From the NCBI GenBank assembly GCA_016926755.1, contig JAFGNZ010000011.1, positions 1 to 51,452 of the forward strand: a DNA stretch of 51,452 nt. Reading direction: 5' to 3'. Both the position numbers and the translations under genes were made by a program. This document shows positions 16,703-24,878 of the stretch, in pieces. Each line of letters starts with the position of its first letter. The stretch's first letter is position 1. Below the pieces are notes generated by a model that was not told the origin of the DNA, did not search any database, and worked only from the letters and a program-made list of their open reading frames with translations. This stretch comes from Myxococcaceae bacterium. Its GTDB lineage: Bacteria > Myxococcota > Myxococcia > Myxococcales > Myxococcaceae.

Positions 16703-18463
16703 TCAGGCGGCCACGAACTGCCGCTCCACCAGGCGGCGGTAGAGGCCCTCCTGGGCCATCAGCGCGGCGTGGTTGCCGCTCTGCACCACGCGGCCGCCCT
16801 CCAGCACCAGCACCCGGTCCGCGTCCATCACCGTGGAGAGGCGGTGGGCGATGATCAGCGTGGTGCGGCCCTTCATCAGCCGATCCAGCGCGTCCTTCAC
16901 CAGGTGCTCGCTCTCGGCGTCCAGCGCGCTGGTGGCCTCGTCCAGGATGAGCAGGCGCGGATCCTTGAGCACCGCCCGGGCGATGGCCACGCGCTGCTTC
17001 TGGCCGCCCGACAGCTGCACGCCGCGCTCGCCCACCAGCGTGCGGTAGCCCTCCGGGAACCGGGAGATGAACTCGTGCGCGTTGGCCGCCCGCGCCGCCG
17101 CCTCCACCTCCGCGTCGCTGGCGCCCACCCGGCCGTAGCGGATGTTGTCCGCGATGGACGAGGAGAACAGCAGCGGCTCTTGCGCCACCACGCCGATCTG
17201 CTGCCGCAGCCAGTCCGGCTCCAGCTCCCTCAGGTCCTTGCCATCCAGGAGGATCCGGCCCCCCTGCGGGTCATACAGCCGCCCTAGCAGGGACGCGATG
17301 GTGGACTTGCCCGCGCCGGAGGGGCCGACGATGGCCACCGCCTCGCCGGGCGCGATGTTCAGGTCGATGCTCTGGAGCACCGGCACCTCCTGGCGCGTGG
17401 GGTAGTTGAAGCGCACGCCCTGGAGCTCCACGCGGCCCTGGATGGTGGCGGGGCGCTCGCCGCCAGAGGTGGGGATGGCCGGCGGGCGATCCATCAGCTC
17501 GAAGACGCGCTCGGAGGCGCCCGAGGCGCGCATGAAGTCCGCCCACAGCTCCGCCAGCGTGCCCAGCGCGAAGGCCACGAGCATCGAGTAGATGAGGAAG
17601 GACATCAGCTCCCCCACCGTCATGGAGCCGTCCAGCACCAGCCGGCCGCCGTACCAGAGCACCGCCGCCGCGGCCGCGAAGCCGGCGAAGGAGGCCACGG
17701 CCATGAAGGTGGAGGAGTGGAGGATCCGCCGGCGCGCCAGCCCGAAGGCCTTCTCCACCGCCTGGTGGTAGCGGGCGATCTCGTTCTTCTCCGCCGCGAA
17801 GGAGCGCACGGTGCGCACGCCCGCCAGGCTCTCCGAGGCCACCTCGTTGGAGGCGGCCAGCGCGTCCTGCACCTCACGGGAGAGCTTGCGCACCCGCCGC
17901 CCGTAGATCACCGCCCCCACCGCCACGGGGGGCACCACCGCCAGCATCACCAGCGTGAGCACCGGCGAGGTGTAGAACAGCAGCCCGATGCCGCCCAGCG
18001 CCTGCGCCACGTTGCGCAGGACCATGGAGACGTTGGAGCTCACGGTGTTCTGCAGCACCGTGGTGTCCGAGGCCAGGCGGTTGGTGAGCTCGCCCGTCTT
18101 GCGCTCGTCGAAGAAGGCCACCTCCTGCCCCATCAGGCTGGTGAAGAGCCGCTGGCGCAGCCGGCTCACCACGCGCTCACCCGCGGTGGTGAAGAAGTAG
18201 TAGCGCAGCGCGATCGCCACCGCCTGGACGGCGACGATCGCCATCATCTGCAGCGCGGCCTGATCGATGCGGACGCGGTCCCGGGAGCCCAGCGCCTCGT
18301 CGACGATGACCTTCATCTGCTGCGGGTACCAGAGGCTCATCCCGCTGCCGATGATGAGGAAGAAGATCCCGGCCAGCAGGGTGCGCAGCTCTGGGCGGGC
18401 CAGGCCCAGGATGCGGCGCAGCGTCAACTTCGGGGGAATACGCGGCTTCGAGGCATTTTCCAC
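16703..18463 (-). CDS. ABC exporter, fused permease-ATPase (MsbA/lipid-exporter-like)
   Basis: Homodimer-forming type IV ABC exporter of 586 residues. Six membrane helices occupy about residues 15-310, and the nucleotide-binding domain runs from about 340 to the end: Walker A GPSGAGKS (380-387), Q-loop Gln428, signature LSGGQ (484-488), Walker B LLILDEA (504-510) and the H-loop IAHRLST (His540). There is no N-terminal C39 peptidase domain. The substrate cannot be told from sequence; nearby kds genes suggest lipid/LPS export, while the RiPP cluster 1.2 kb away leaves peptide export possible. Confidence 0.9.
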   Translation of the reverse strand: MENASKPRIPPKLTLRRILGLARPELRTLLAGIFFLIIGSGMSLWYPQQMKVIVDEALGSRDRVRIDQAALQMMAIVAVQAVAIALRYYFFTTAGERVVSRLRQRLFTSLMGQEVAFFDERKTGELTNRLASDTTVLQNTVSSNVSMVLRNVAQALGGIGLLFYTSPVLTLVMLAVVPPVAVGAVIYGRRVRKLSREVQDALAASNEVASESLAGVRTVRSFAAEKNEIARYHQAVEKAFGLARRRILHSSTFMAVASFAGFAAAAAVLWYGGRLVLDGSMTVGELMSFLIYSMLVAFALGTLAELWADFMRASGASERVFELMDRPPAIPTSGGERPATIQGRVELQGVRFNYPTRQEVPVLQSIDLNIAPGEAVAIVGPSGAGKSTIASLLGRLYDPQGGRILLDGKDLRELEPDWLRQQIGVVAQEPLLFSSSIADNIRYGRVGASDAEVEAAARAANAHEFISRFPEGYRTLVGERGVQLSGGQKQRVAIARAVLKDPRLLILDEATSALDAESEHLVKDALDRLMKGRTTLIIAHRLSTVMDADRVLVLEGGRVVQSGNHAALMAQEGLYRRLVERQFVAA

Positions 18464-18593
18464 CGCCCCAGCCTAACGCGGGCCTGTCAGGCGCGCAGCG
18501 GTTCGTGTGCCAGGGGCGGCTGGCGGCCGAGCGGCAGGGTGCCAGAGGCGTGGGGCGCCTGAGGTGATGGACGGTCCCGAGCCAGCAGGTGGC

Positions 18594-19460
18594 TCAGGAG
18601 GGCTCGCTGGAGCGGCCGCGCCAGCCCTGCGCCTCCTGCATGGTCGAGCCCACGCGCACGGAGCCGTCCTCGGGCGAGCGCGAGAGCAGCCGGACCTCTT
18701 CCTGCTGCACGTGCTCGAGCAGCTCGAAGGAGTGCGTGGCGATGAGCACCTGGACGGGCGGCACCCCCGGCGCGCCAATGGAGAGCCGCCGCAGCAGGCC
18801 CACCACCTCCCCCAGCAGCCGCGGGGGCAGCCCCCGCTCGGGCTCATCCAGGGTGAGGACGTCCGGCAGCGGCATCTGGTACGGCAGCACCAGGAAGGCC
18901 AGCAAGAGCAGCACGCTGTCGGCCACCTGCCACGGCGTGAACCAGAGGTTCGGCTGCCAGCGATCCCGGAACCGGAGCTGCTGCGCGCGCGGGCCTGTCT
19001 GCTGCAAGCCCACGTCCCCGACGTGGGGCAGCAGGCGGCGCAGCTGCTCCACCACGGCTTCCCGCTCGTGGGGCATGAGCGAGGCGAAGACACCCGCGAG
19101 GTTGTCGCCCGTGGAGCTCAGCACCGTGGTGCGTGACAGGGGGCTGTCACTGCGCAGCGCCGCCAGCTCCAGCGTCAACCCCTGCACCGAGTGGCTGAGC
19201 ATGGACCACGAGTCGAGCTCCGAGATCGGAAGCACCCGGCGCACCTGGTTGCCGTTCGAGAAGGTCCACTGCAGTGAGATCTGCAGCGTCGTATCCAGGC
19301 GCCAGTAGTCCGAGTGCTCGCAGGACAGCCGGGACTGCATCCCCTCCAGCACCGAGGTCTTCCCCGTGCCGCTGCTGCCCACGAGGACTGTCAGCGGAGT
19401 GAGCGCCAGCTCGACCTCCCGCAGGCATCGGAAGTTCTCGAAACGGACCGAGCGAATCAT
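18594..19460 (-). CDS. AAA-family ATPase (RecF/SMC-like, AAA_21 type)
   Basis: 288 residues. It opens with MIRSVRFENFRCLREVELAL, the typical start of AAA_15/AAA_21 ATPases, then Walker A GSSGTGKT (28-35), a Walker B with signature-like PERGL (VLTLDEPERGLPPRLLGEVV) and a D/H-loop (LIATHSFELLEHV). There is no TOPRIM domain or nuclease partner next to it, and the length is short for OLD nucleases. Single-gene AAA_21 proteins occur in defence and DNA-repair contexts, but nothing here decides the role. It is flanked by the ABC exporter and by an AT-rich border with a tRNA-like element. Confidence 0.82.
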   Translation of the reverse strand: MIRSVRFENFRCLREVELALTPLTVLVGSSGTGKTSVLEGMQSRLSCEHSDYWRLDTTLQISLQWTFSNGNQVRRVLPISELDSWSMLSHSVQGLTLELAALRSDSPLSRTTVLSSTGDNLAGVFASLMPHEREAVVEQLRRLLPHVGDVGLQQTGPRAQQLRFRDRWQPNLWFTPWQVADSVLLLLAFLVLPYQMPLPDVLTLDEPERGLPPRLLGEVVGLLRRLSIGAPGVPPVQVLIATHSFELLEHVQQEEVRLLSRSPEDGSVRVGSTMQEAQGWRGRSSEPS

Positions 19461-19531
19461 GGCTTCCCTCTGGGTGTCGGACGCAGGTCAGCCTTCCGGA
19501 AGTTTTTAGCTACAAACGATTATTTACTTCA

Positions 19532-19648
19532 TGCTGTAATTCTCAGACAATGGGGAAGTTCACAGGCAGGATGGGTCTGAAGCCACCCTGTTGTTGATCC
19601 AAAACTCGACAGCCATGCTGTAAGCGGGGTTCAATTCCCCCTGCAGCA
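19532..19648 (+). ncRNA. tRNA-3'-end-like structured element (possible tRNA remnant or att-like border)
   Basis: GGTTCAATTCC around 19629-19639 matches the tRNA T-arm/B-box consensus exactly and sits in a G/C stem. The following TGCAGCA (19642-19648) can pair with TGCTGTA at either 19616-19622 or 19532-19538. Further stems are GTTGTTGA/TCGACAGC (19590-19613) and ACAGC/GCTGT (19609-19621, mutually exclusive with the previous one). The 10-mer CATGCTGTAA occurs twice (19530-19539, 19614-19623). No complete tRNA fold with a proper 7-base anticodon loop or CCA end could be drawn. The area is AT-rich against its neighbours and ends 10 bases before the kinase-fusion gene. Confidence 0.4.
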
Positions 19649-19657
19649 TTTCTTCTA

Positions 19658-22600
19658 ATGTTCCCTGCAGGACACCTCTTGGAACCGCTAGCCCCTGGCA
19701 CCCTTTTTCAGGGCCGTTACGAGATCCTCGCCAAGCTGGGAGAGGGCGGCTTTGGACAGGTGTACCAGGCTCGCCAGCTGGTGACGCGCCAGGAGGTGGC
19801 GATCAAGGTCCTGCGGGCGCTGCACACCGCGAACGACAGCCACATCGCGCGCTTCCAACGCGAGATGCAGCTGTGCGCGCAGCTCTATCACCCCAACATC
19901 GTGCGGCTGATCGACTCGGGCCAGGCCGAGCCGGATCTGCTCTACACCGTCTTCGAGTACGTGCCCGGACGGACGCTGACGGACGTGCTGGCGACGGAGG
20001 GCGCGCTGACGCCCTGGGAGGCCGCGCACCTGATGCTGCAGGTGCTCGACGCGCTGGTCTGCGCGCACAAGAAGGGCGTCATCCACCGCGACCTCAAGCC
20101 GCAGAACATCATGGTCACCACCACGGGCGTGCGGCGCAACGCGCTGGTGCTCGACTTCGGGCTGGGCACGCTGCCCTCGGAGGGCCAGGAGGATCTGGCG
20201 CGCATCACCCAGACCCGCGAGGTGCTGGGGACGCCTACCTACGCCGCGCCGGAGCAGCTCCGGGGAGAGCCCGTGAAGGAGGGCGCGGACCTCTACTCCT
20301 GGGGGCTCATCTTCCTGGAGTGCCTCACCGGCAAGCGGGCCGTGGATGGGGCCACCATTCAGCAGATCATCTACAAGCAGCTGGGGCCGGAGCCCATCGC
20401 CATCCCCGAGTGGCTGGAGCACCACCGGCTCGGCCGGCTCCTGCAGCGGGTGACGAACAAGAACGCCGAGCAGCGGGAGATCCCCGCCCAGAACGTGCTG
20501 CGAGAGCTCGAGGCCTGCGCCTCGGAGGGCTGGCCCGTCAGCGACGCGGTAGGCAAGGTCCCCACGCCCCCGATGCTCCCGGAGCCGCCGACGACGCTCC
20601 CCTCCGCGGGCGAGGGAGAGCGCCGCCAGCTCACCGCCGTCTGCTGCAGCATCCGTCTCTCCCAGGAGCAGGGGGAGGCGATGGACGAGGAGGACCTGGA
20701 TCGGCTGCTGAGATCCCTGCACTCGGCCTGCGCGGACGTCGCCCGCGGCTACCACGCCCACGTGGGCGCGGTCCTGGGGGAGTGGCTGCTGTTCTACTTC
20801 GGCTACCCCAAAGCGCAGGAGGACGACGCCCGGCGCGCGGCCCGCGCGGCGCTGGAGATCGTCGCGCGGATGGGGCAGCGGGGCGTGGAGCTGGAGCGCG
20901 AGCGCAAGGGCCACCTGGAGCTGCGCGTGGGCGTCCACACCGGGCTGGTGATCAGCCAGGGGCTGCGCATCGGCGGCCCCGGGGACCAGCCCTCGCTGAT
21001 CGGCACCACGCCCAACCTGGCGGTGCGGCTGCAGGGGTGGGCCGAGCCAGGCGCCATCCTCGTGAGCGAGGCGACCTCCAAGGTGCTGCGAGGCCACTTC
21101 GCCCTGGAGCCCGTCGCGGCGCAGGCGGGCTCCTCCGCGCCGCCCGCGTTCCGGCTGCTCAACGAGTACAAGGGCGCGGTCATCCTGGAGAGCCCCGCTT
21201 CGAGGCAGCTGTACGGCCGGGATGAGGAGCTGGGCTTCCTGCGTCAGCGCTGGGCGCAGGTGACGGCGGGCACCGGGCAGAGCATCCTCCTCACCGGCGA
21301 TCCGGGCATGGGCAAGTCTCGGCTGGTGCAGGAGCTGATCCGGCACGCCCGGGCGACCCCGCATGCCGAGCTCGAGTGTCGCTGTGTGCCGGAAGGTCGC
21401 AACAGCGCCTTGTACCCGGTGGTGGACCTGCTGGAGCGGATGCTGGGCGTCAGCCGCGGCTCTCCGCCGGCGCAGATCATCTCCGAGCTCGAGGCGCTCC
21501 TGTCGGAGCATGGCTTCGAGCTGCCAGAGGTGATGCCGCTGTTCCTGGGGCTGCTCTCCGTGAAGGGGGGCGCGGAGCGCTATCCGCCGCTGGACGTCTC
21601 TCCGCAGCGCGCCAAGGAGCTGACGCTCGACGCGCTGGTGGGGCTCTTCTTCGAGATGGCGCAGCAGCAGCCGCTGCTGCTGCTCATCGAGGATCTGCAC
21701 TGGGCGGACCCGACGACGCTGGAGCTGCTCTCGCAGGTGGTGAAGGAGGTCTCCAGCGCGCGCCTGTGCCTGGTGCTCACCGCGCGGCCGGAGTTCTCCG
21801 CGCCGTGGACCACGTCCCAGCACCTGCAGCTCAACCGCCTGGACCCGAAGCGGGTGGAGGAGATGGTGAGGGGCCTCACCGACAACAAGCCCCTGCCGCG
21901 CGAGGTGGTGGAGCAGCTGGTGGGCCGCACGGACGGAGTGCCGCTCTTCGTGGAGGAGCTGACGCGCATCGTGGCGGAGTCGCTCTCCGCGCGCGACGAC
22001 ACGCCCTCCCGCTCGTGGACGCCCTCCCAGCTCATCATCCCCTCCACGCTGAGGGACTCGCTGATGGCGCGGCTGGACCGGCTGGGGCCGGCCAAGGAGG
22101 TGGCGCAGCTCGCCTCGGCGCTGGGGCGCGAGTTCAGCTATGAGGTGCTCAAGGCCATCTCCCAGCGGGAGGAGGCCGAGCTGCAGCGGGAGCTGAAGGC
22201 GCTGGTGGACGCCGACCTCGTGCACCGCCGGCGAGGGGTGCGCAACCCGACCTACGTCTTCAAGCACGCGCTCATCCGGGACACGGCCTACGAGTCCATG
22301 CTCAAGCCCATGCGCCGCCAGGTGCATGCCCTGATCGCGTCCACGATGAAGGCGCACTTCCCGGAGCTGGTCGAGACGCGCCCGGAGCTGCTCTCGCTGC
22401 ACTACCTCAACGCCAACCAGAAGCGGGAGGCCATGGCCTACGCCCAGAAGGCCGGCATGGCGGCGCTGATGCGCTCGGCGAACCAGGAGGCCGTCGGCTA
22501 CATCACCGAGGCGCTGACCTGGCTGGACGCGGTGGAGGATCCGCGCGAGCGGGCGGAGATCGAGCTGGGGCTCAACGGCGTGCTCACCCCGGCGCTGATG

Positions 22601-23692
22601 GCGGTCCGAGGCTGGTCCGATGAGCGCATCGGCGAGCTGGTGGAGCACTCCCAGGCGCTCACCGATCTGCTGGGGGACAGCCCGCAGACGGTGCCGACCC
22701 TGTGGCTGCTCTTCGTCTTCCACCACTCCCGGGGCCACCGCGCGCGGGCCCGAGCCCTGGCCGAGCGCCTGCTGGCCATGGCGAAGCAGGCGGGGAACAC
22801 CGATCTGGAGCTCATGTCCCTGTGCGGGCTGGGCAGTTGCTTCCTGGTGGAAGGCCGGCTGGCGGAGGGGCAGGAGTGCTTCGAGCGCGCCGCCTCCCTC
22901 TATGAGCCCTCCAAGCACCTGCCGCTGGTCGGCCTGTACGGGCAGGATGCGCGGTCCTGGTACGAGGGCTTCCTGGGGTGGCTGACGTTGCTGCGGGGCT
23001 ACCCGGACCAGGGCGCCGTCCACTCCAAGCGATCGATCGACTGGGCCCAGGAGACGAAGCACACGAGCAGCATCGGGCTCGCGTACTTCTATCGCCTCAA
23101 GTACCTGCAGCTGCGCGGGGATCGCGAGGAGCTCACCGCGCTGGCCGACACCGGCCTGGAGGCGGCGAGTCGGCACGGCCTGCCGGCCCAGGCCGGGTAC
23201 TGCCAGCTGTTCAAGAGCTGGGTGATGCGAGACGTGGAGAGCCTGCGCCAGGTCACGAGCTTCCAGCTCGCCATGGGCCTGGAGCTCGGCAAGAGCCACA
23301 ACCTGTACCTGCTGGCGGAGGTGGAGTACGAGGCGGGCCAGCATGACGCCGCGCTCGAGCTCATCGAGGAGGTCCTCGCCTGGGGCCGCGCCACCGGCGA
23401 GTTCTACATGTTCTCGGAGCTGCTGCGCGTCAAGGGGCTGTGCCTGCAGGCTCGGGGAGAGCTCGAGGCGGCGGAGGAATGCCTGCGGCAGTCCGCGGGC
23501 TTCGCCCGGGAGCAGGGCGCCAGGCTGCTGGAGCTGAGGACGCTCGTCACGCTGGGCGAGCTGCTGCGAGCCCGTGGGCGGGCCGCCGAGGTCCGGGAGC
23601 TGATCTCGCCCTTGCTGAGCGGGTTCACCGAGGGCCTCGACGCGCCGGATCTCGTCCGGGCGCGCAAGCTGCTCGAGGCGCTGCCCGCGTAG
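19658..23692 (+). CDS. Ser/Thr kinase - nucleotide cyclase - AAA ATPase - TPR fusion (TOMM-type kinase/cyclase fusion)
   Basis: 1344 residues. A Ser/Thr kinase domain (about 21-285) is complete: GEGGFGQV loop, Lys50, HRDLKPQN (Asp145), DFG (166-168), PTYAAPEQL. A class III cyclase-like domain (about 321-505) follows, but its metal-binding Asp positions read CCSIRLS and LGEWLL instead of the usual CDL and LGDG, so cyclase activity is doubtful. Next comes an AAA/STAND-type ATPase (Walker A GDPGMGKS 547-554, Walker B LLLIEDLHW 673-681), then a helical TPR-like C-terminus (about 900-1340). This domain order is known for kinase/cyclase fusions in TOMM clusters, which fits the neighbours. No clear Shine-Dalgarno precedes the ATG; a TTG shortly downstream is possible. 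Confidence 0.93.
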   Translation: MFPAGHLLEPLAPGTLFQGRYEILAKLGEGGFGQVYQARQLVTRQEVAIKVLRALHTANDSHIARFQREMQLCAQLYHPNIVRLIDSGQAEPDLLYTVFEYVPGRTLTDVLATEGALTPWEAAHLMLQVLDALVCAHKKGVIHRDLKPQNIMVTTTGVRRNALVLDFGLGTLPSEGQEDLARITQTREVLGTPTYAAPEQLRGEPVKEGADLYSWGLIFLECLTGKRAVDGATIQQIIYKQLGPEPIAIPEWLEHHRLGRLLQRVTNKNAEQREIPAQNVLRELEACASEGWPVSDAVGKVPTPPMLPEPPTTLPSAGEGERRQLTAVCCSIRLSQEQGEAMDEEDLDRLLRSLHSACADVARGYHAHVGAVLGEWLLFYFGYPKAQEDDARRAARAALEIVARMGQRGVELERERKGHLELRVGVHTGLVISQGLRIGGPGDQPSLIGTTPNLAVRLQGWAEPGAILVSEATSKVLRGHFALEPVAAQAGSSAPPAFRLLNEYKGAVILESPASRQLYGRDEELGFLRQRWAQVTAGTGQSILLTGDPGMGKSRLVQELIRHARATPHAELECRCVPEGRNSALYPVVDLLERMLGVSRGSPPAQIISELEALLSEHGFELPEVMPLFLGLLSVKGGAERYPPLDVSPQRAKELTLDALVGLFFEMAQQQPLLLLIEDLHWADPTTLELLSQVVKEVSSARLCLVLTARPEFSAPWTTSQHLQLNRLDPKRVEEMVRGLTDNKPLPREVVEQLVGRTDGVPLFVEELTRIVAESLSARDDTPSRSWTPSQLIIPSTLRDSLMARLDRLGPAKEVAQLASALGREFSYEVLKAISQREEAELQRELKALVDADLVHRRRGVRNPTYVFKHALIRDTAYESMLKPMRRQVHALIASTMKAHFPELVETRPELLSLHYLNANQKREAMAYAQKAGMAALMRSANQEAVGYITEALTWLDAVEDPRERAEIELGLNGVLTPALMAVRGWSDERIGELVEHSQALTDLLGDSPQTVPTLWLLFVFHHSRGHRARARALAERLLAMAKQAGNTDLELMSLCGLGSCFLVEGRLAEGQECFERAASLYEPSKHLPLVGLYGQDARSWYEGFLGWLTLLRGYPDQGAVHSKRSIDWAQETKHTSSIGLAYFYRLKYLQLRGDREELTALADTGLEAASRHGLPAQAGYCQLFKSWVMRDVESLRQVTSFQLAMGLELGKSHNLYLLAEVEYEAGQHDAALELIEEVLAWGRATGEFYMFSELLRVKGLCLQARGELEAAEECLRQSAGFAREQGARLLELRTLVTLGELLRARGRAAEVRELISPLLSGFTEGLDAPDLVRARKLLEALPA

Positions 23693-23702
23693 CGCGGCCC
23701 GG

Positions 23703-24869
23703 TCAGCGGTCGAGCCCGTAGTAGCGGCGCGGGTTGTCCCAGAGGATCTGGCGCAGCGCCTGCTCGGGGAGCACCGCGCGCAGCTCCATCAGGTGGTCCA
23801 CGATGTCGTCCCCGTGGTCCGCGTGAGGGTAGTCGGTGCCGAACAGGAGGTTGTCCGCGCCTCCGAGGAACCGGATGACCTCCGCCACGCCGGGCTCCTC
23901 GGGCTCGATGGAGGCGAAGCACTGGCGGCGGAAGTACTCGGAGGGCTTCATGCGGACGTTCTCCGCCACCTCTCCGGCCAGGAACTTGTAGGTGTGGTCC
24001 AGCCGCCAGAGCCAGAAGGGCAGCCACCCGCACCCGGCCTCGAGGAAGCCCACGCGCAGGCGCGGGTGCCGCTCCAGCACGCCCCCCTCGATGAGCGTGA
24101 GGAACGCCAGCATCTGCTCCAGCGGGTGCGAGGAGGCGTTGTGCGCGAAGCGGGTGGAGAAGCGGTCCGCGCCGGCAGTGGCGAGCCGGGCATGGGTGCC
24201 CTCGTGGAGCGTGACGGTGAGGGAGAGGCGCTCGCAGGCGGACCAGAAGGGCTCGTAGTCGGGGTGGGCCAGCGTCCTGCCGTTCACGGGGTTGGGCGGT
24301 ATCACCACCGCCTTCCAGCCGAAGCTGGCGATGCGCTCCACCTCCGTCACCAGCGCCGCCGGCTCGTGCAGGCAGAGGGCGCCCACGCCTCGCAGGCGCT
24401 CGGGGGCGGCGCGGCAGAAGTCCCGCAGCCAGTCGTTGTAGGCGCGCGCGAACGCCGTGGCTCGGGCCGGCTCCATGCCGTCGATGCGCAGCAGCAGCAG
24501 GCCGTACGTCGGGTAGAGGAAGGCGAGGTCCAGGCCCGCCTGATCCATGGCCAGCAGGTGGTGCCTGGCCGTGACGACTCCGCCGACATAGGCCCCGGTG
24601 CGCTGGGCGTTGCTCCAGGCCACCTCCAGCAGCGCGCGCTCGGTGACGCCGCGCCAGGCGGGCTGGCCATCCAGCATCAACGTCGGGGTGGGAGGCAGGA
24701 GCGCCTTGGGGCCCAGCCGCGCCACGCGCTGCTCCAGCGTCTCCGGCGGGGTGATGACCTCCTCATAGGGCGCCCCGCCCCGGTATTGGGGCGGCAGGTA
24801 CTCCCGCCACATGTCGATGGGCTCGATGACGTGGCGGTCCGCGTCGAGGATCTGGAGACCTTCACGCAT
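23703..24869 (-). CDS. Amidohydrolase family protein (TIM-barrel, amidohydrolase 2)
   Basis: 388 residues. Metal-binding candidates occur at the expected places: DADRHVIEP near the N-terminus, LHEGTHARL, ASSHPLEQ and FGTDYPHAD near the C-terminus, with a WLPFWLWRLDH segment typical of the family. It starts 9 bases after the cyclodehydratase stop, so the two are one operon; it is convergent with the kinase fusion (10-base gap). In bottromycin biosynthesis a related amidohydrolase removes the follower peptide and aids macrocyclisation, so a role in peptide trimming is plausible but inferred. A decarboxylase or other hydrolase role is the alternative. Confidence 0.88.
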   Translation of the reverse strand: MREGLQILDADRHVIEPIDMWREYLPPQYRGGAPYEEVITPPETLEQRVARLGPKALLPPTPTLMLDGQPAWRGVTERALLEVAWSNAQRTGAYVGGVVTARHHLLAMDQAGLDLAFLYPTYGLLLLRIDGMEPARATAFARAYNDWLRDFCRAAPERLRGVGALCLHEPAALVTEVERIASFGWKAVVIPPNPVNGRTLAHPDYEPFWSACERLSLTVTLHEGTHARLATAGADRFSTRFAHNASSHPLEQMLAFLTLIEGGVLERHPRLRVGFLEAGCGWLPFWLWRLDHTYKFLAGEVAENVRMKPSEYFRRQCFASIEPEEPGVAEVIRFLGGADNLLFGTDYPHADHGDDIVDHLMELRAVLPEQALRQILWDNPRRYYGLDR

Positions 24870-24878
24870 GGGTGGCTC

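Noticed and set aside
16703..18463. ABC exporter as dedicated transporter of the RiPP cluster
   Set aside because: No C39 peptidase domain, separated by an unrelated ATPase and an intergenic border; a lipid-type exporter is equally likely, so I do not include it in the cluster.
19688..23344. 1218-codon minus-strand frame opposite the kinase fusion
   Set aside because: Pure antisense shadow; the plus strand shows complete kinase and ATPase motifs.
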